Shown here one piece after another: positions 61,651 to 64,000 of a stretch of DNA of 64,000 bases. The DNA lies in the NCBI GenBank assembly GCA_964612965.1, contig CAZTGB010000002.1, forward strand, positions 25,852-89,851, written 5' to 3'. Position numbers and translations under genes: made by a program. Within the stretch, counting starts at the first letter, position 1; each line of letters starts with the position of its first letter. The DNA is from CAZTGB01 sp964612965. Lineage in GTDB: Bacteria > Patescibacteriota > Microgenomatia > UBA8517. Below the pieces are notes generated by a model. The model saw only the letters and a list, made by a program, of their open reading frames with translations, did not search any database and was not told the origin of the DNA.

Positions 61651-62592
61651 ATGGATAAAGATAAATTCAATAAAGATTCAGTTCATCCTCTTCAGTCCTG
61701 GGAGTGGGGAGAGTTTAGAGAAGTCTGGAGTAACAAAGTAGTTAGATTAAGTGATTGCCAAATAATATTTAGTATTGTTCCATATACGCGCCTTACGATA
61801 GGAACTGTAATAAGAGGTCCCAAACCCACTAAAGAAAGTGTCAAAGAAGTAGAAAGAGTAGCAAAAGAAAATAATGCAATATTCATTAAATTTGAACCAA
61901 ATGTTTTATTTGATCAAAAACTTACAAACCAATTAAAATCCCTAGGATTTGTAAAAGGAAGAAGATTGTTTACTCCAACTTCTTTCTGGATTGATTTAAC
62001 TCTTTCCGAAGAAGAATTACTTAAGAGTTTCTCAAGTAAAACTAGATATAACATCACACTTGCCCAAAAAAGAGGAGTGGAAATCTCGGAAGACAACTCA
62101 GATGAAGCATTTGAAAAATATCTAGCTCTAACTAAAAAAACCTCACAAAGGCAAGGATTCTATGCTCACACTGAAAAGTATCACAGGCTTATGTGGCAAA
62201 TCCTAAAACCTGCTGGAATTGCACACTTAATGGTGGCAAGGTACCAAGGAGAAATAATAACCACCTGGGTTCTTTTTACTTGGCATGATTTTCTTTATTA
62301 TCCATACGGTGCTTCAACCGATAGACACAAAGAAGTAATGGCAAATAACCTTGTTATGTGGGAAACAATTAAGTTTGGGAAAGCGAAGGGATTAAAAACA
62401 TTCGATCTCTGGGGGAGAGAGGAGGGTAAAGGATTTACAAAGTTCAAAGAAGGTTACAATCCCAAAGTAGTTGAGTTTATAGGAACTTGGGATCTTCCAA
62501 CCTCACCTCTTTACTATCCATATAAGATTGCAGAAGAAATCCGCTGGTTACTATTAAGATTTGTCACTAAGTTTAAGAAGCCAAAGTTTTAA
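61651..62592 (+). CDS. FemX/FemAB-like aminoacyltransferase (first copy)
   Basis: 313 residues. The ATG at 61651 is preferred to an upstream GTG. GNAT-like double fold of the Fem family: LQSWEWGEFRE near the start, SLGFVKGRRLF, LLKSFSSKTRYNITLAQKRG and DLWGREEGKGFTKFKEGYNP near the end. Fem enzymes add amino acids to lipid II to build peptidoglycan cross-bridges using aminoacyl-tRNA. A second, diverged copy follows 17 nt later. Confidence 0.88.
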   Translation: MDKDKFNKDSVHPLQSWEWGEFREVWSNKVVRLSDCQIIFSIVPYTRLTIGTVIRGPKPTKESVKEVERVAKENNAIFIKFEPNVLFDQKLTNQLKSLGFVKGRRLFTPTSFWIDLTLSEEELLKSFSSKTRYNITLAQKRGVEISEDNSDEAFEKYLALTKKTSQRQGFYAHTEKYHRLMWQILKPAGIAHLMVARYQGEIITTWVLFTWHDFLYYPYGASTDRHKEVMANNLVMWETIKFGKAKGLKTFDLWGREEGKGFTKFKEGYNPKVVEFIGTWDLPTSPLYYPYKIAEEIRWLLLRFVTKFKKPKF

Positions 62593-62609
62593 CAATAATT
62601 CTATTATTC

Positions 62610-63455
62610 ATGATTGATATTAGACAATCCGTCAACTACGCAAACTATTTAAAACGGCTGGGTTGGACAGTTGAGAGGATAGCAGAAATCAATTATTTCA
62701 TAAAAAAACTCCCATTAATCGGTTCTGTAATTAAAGTTCAAAGGCCAGAAGAAGTAAGGATAGACATAATTAGGAAGCTAGCCAAGCAGTATAGAGCTTT
62801 TCAGATAATAATTGAGCCTAAAAGCGAAATGGATGCTAATTTTCTAGCCTCAATTGGCTTTAAGCTTGCTAAAAGCACCTATTTACCATCAAAGACGCTT
62901 CAAATCGACCTCACTCAATCTAAGAAAAAAATATTTAAATCATTCAAAAAAGATGCAAAGGGTTCTATTAAGAGGGGAGGGGCTATAGAAATTAAGGAGT
63001 ACTCAACCTTCGATGAAATAAAAAAATTTAGAGATGGATGGAAAAGTTGCGTAAAATTAAGCCGATTTGTACCAAGCACAGATCAACTAATAAACTTAGG
63101 TAAAAGTTTTTCTCACCACCACTCCATATTCCTTGCGTCGCACAATAAATCTAGCAGTATTATGGGTGGAGCGATTTTCACAATATCTTCACACGAAGGA
63201 TCAAACTATATCACTTATTATTGGCAAGCATTTACTAATTCCGAAGGTCGCACTTCCCTATCCCAGTACTCTCTCCTCCACCAAGGTATACTATGGGCTA
63301 AAAGACAGAATTGTAAAATATTCGACTTTGAAGGAGTCTTCGATGAAAGATTTCCAAATAAAGACTGGCTGGGATTCACGCACTTCAAAAAATCATTTGG
63401 TGGGTATGAGGTCATCTACCCCGGCACCTATGTTAAAAATAGACTTCCCCTATGA
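62610..63455 (+). CDS. FemX/FemAB-like aminoacyltransferase (second copy)
   Basis: 281 residues. Related to the gene before it but more diverged and shorter: IDLTQSKKKIFKSFKKDAKG replaces the Fem arginine/lysine segment, and IFDFEGVFDERFPNKDWLGF replaces the DLWG motif. Two successive Fem proteins often add different residues of a bridge. It overlaps the ASCH gene by 4 nt. Confidence 0.75.
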   Translation: MIDIRQSVNYANYLKRLGWTVERIAEINYFIKKLPLIGSVIKVQRPEEVRIDIIRKLAKQYRAFQIIIEPKSEMDANFLASIGFKLAKSTYLPSKTLQIDLTQSKKKIFKSFKKDAKGSIKRGGAIEIKEYSTFDEIKKFRDGWKSCVKLSRFVPSTDQLINLGKSFSHHHSIFLASHNKSSSIMGGAIFTISSHEGSNYITYYWQAFTNSEGRTSLSQYSLLHQGILWAKRQNCKIFDFEGVFDERFPNKDWLGFTHFKKSFGGYEVIYPGTYVKNRLPL

Positions 63456-63787
63456 AAACCTATAAAGCCATTTCCCTTAAACAGCCATGGGCAAACCTTG
63501 TTTCTGAAGGTAAAAAAACGATAGAAACCAGGAAGTGGTCAACAAACTACCGAGGCGAATTAATTATCTGCTCCAGTAAAATTCCAAATATCTATCCAGC
63601 AGGATTCGCCATGGCAAAGGTAGAACTATATGATGTCAAACCAATGGTAAAAGCTGATGAAAAGAAAGCCTGTGTCAAAGTCTACCCCAAAGCACATAGT
63701 TGGTTTTTAAGAAACATTAAAAAAATAAGTCCCCCAATTCCAATTAAAGGCGCCTTAGGAATATTTGATTTAAAGATAAAATTATAA
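63452..63787 (+). CDS. ASCH-domain protein
   Basis: 111 residues. The N-terminal YKAISLKQPWANLVSEGKKT, followed by IETRKW and RGELIICSSK, is the ASCH fold, with the conserved Lys and Trp-Arg face thought to bind RNA or modified nucleosides. Some ASCH proteins are deaminases or amidohydrolases acting on N4-acetylcytidine; this one is near that small type. It overlaps the second Fem gene by 4 nt. Confidence 0.85.
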   Translation: MKTYKAISLKQPWANLVSEGKKTIETRKWSTNYRGELIICSSKIPNIYPAGFAMAKVELYDVKPMVKADEKKACVKVYPKAHSWFLRNIKKISPPIPIKGALGIFDLKIKL

Positions 63788-63801
63788 TTCCAAGTTGAAG
63801 A

Positions 63802-63930
63802 CTATGACGAAACCCATTCTTCTTTTGGTATTAGCCGGGCTTTTTTAATTATTACTTCCATATCACTATCTGTAAGGTTGGGGTCCCTTATTACTAATTT
63901 CCCATTTATTTCTGTAATAACTAGTCCCAT
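63802..63930 (-). CDS. Possible small protein (42 aa)
   Basis: ATG at 63928-63930, TAG at 63802-63804, starting MGLVITEINGKLVIRDPNLT and ending KARLIPKEEWVSS. An in-frame TAG lies about ten codons upstream. GGAGG lies on the minus strand, but about 15 nt from this ATG. Codon texture is acceptable; it may be a short gene or the remnant of a longer one. Confidence 0.35.
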   Translation of the reverse strand: MGLVITEINGKLVIRDPNLTDSDMEVIIKKARLIPKEEWVSS

Positions 63931-64000
63931 CGCAACGGCATCCCTCCTGACTTGTCCCCACTAATTTAGATAGAAGAATTTTGGTTTGATTTAGCTTCAA

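Overview
This 64 kb window is a scaffold piece (it has two short N-runs) from an AT-rich bacterium with very compact gene packing. It looks like a Candidate Phyla Radiation (Patescibacteria) genome, most likely Microgenomates. I infer this from streamlined versions of core proteins (short AlaS without its C-terminal domain, IF-2 without its N-terminal region, DnaJ without a zinc finger, N-terminally short L2), many tiny membrane proteins, weak or absent Shine-Dalgarno sites, a sortase with LPxTG-like surface proteins, PilM/PilN/PilO-like proteins and several GT-C glycosyltransferases. No 16S gene is present, so placement within CPR is inference. No CRISPR array, insertion sequence, rRNA or convincing tRNA was seen.

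Layout: (1) 1-17.8 kb, minus strand: information-processing block in near-ancestral order, rpoB-rpoC-rpsL-rpsG-fusA-(139 aa unknown)-tuf-rpsJ-(112 aa unknown), then a promoter and structured leader, then rplC-rplD-rplW-rplB-rpsS-rplV-rpsC-rplP-rpmC-rpsQ, which runs off the left edge. (2) 17.9-25 kb: mltG, a zinc-ribbon protein, ruvX, a sortase, an SDR oxidoreductase, a large PilM-like membrane protein and alaS. (3) 25-38.3 kb: a RodZ-like HTH protein, ftsK, RNase J, a family-4-like uracil-DNA glycosylase, HAD and YfcE-like hydrolases, a PIN/RHH toxin-antitoxin pair with a palindromic operator, a stand-alone Lon-type ATPase, pnp, rpsO, a methyltransferase and a degenerate DHH protein. (4) 38.3-46.1 kb: infB (with an assembly gap), nusA, a JAMM-like protein and the hrcA-grpE-dnaK-dnaJ heat-shock operon behind a CIRCE element. 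Blocks 3 and 4 keep an order also known from Firmicutes (nusA-infB-nrnA-rpsO-pnp ... rnj ... ftsK-rodZ).

(5) 46-59 kb: cell envelope. murJ, then rpsT diverging, then a tight plus-strand operon (PilN-like, PilO-like, short Thr/Pro-rich membrane protein, fibronectin-III/Ig-like protein with a VPETG tail, Cys-rich secreted protein, Thr/Ser/Ala-repeat protein with an LPDSG tail), followed by GT-C glycosyltransferases (one a double-module protein, one frameshifted) and an LCP-family protein. (6) 59-64 kb: a UvrD/PcrA-type helicase, an unknown protein, two tandem FemX-like aminoacyltransferases, an ASCH-domain protein and a weak ORF at the right edge.

The most interesting patterns are: (a) four core operons (rplC, tuf, rpoB, nusA) that each carry a sigma70-type promoter followed by a short leader ending in an intrinsic-terminator-like hairpin just before the first gene, suggesting widespread transcription attenuation; (b) a candidate surface-display system linking the PilN/PilO-like operon, sortase, PilM-like fusion, glycosyltransferases and LCP protein; and (c) several enzymes reduced to one module (Lon ATPase without protease, DHH protein without its catalytic motifs, UDG without the Fe-S cysteines).
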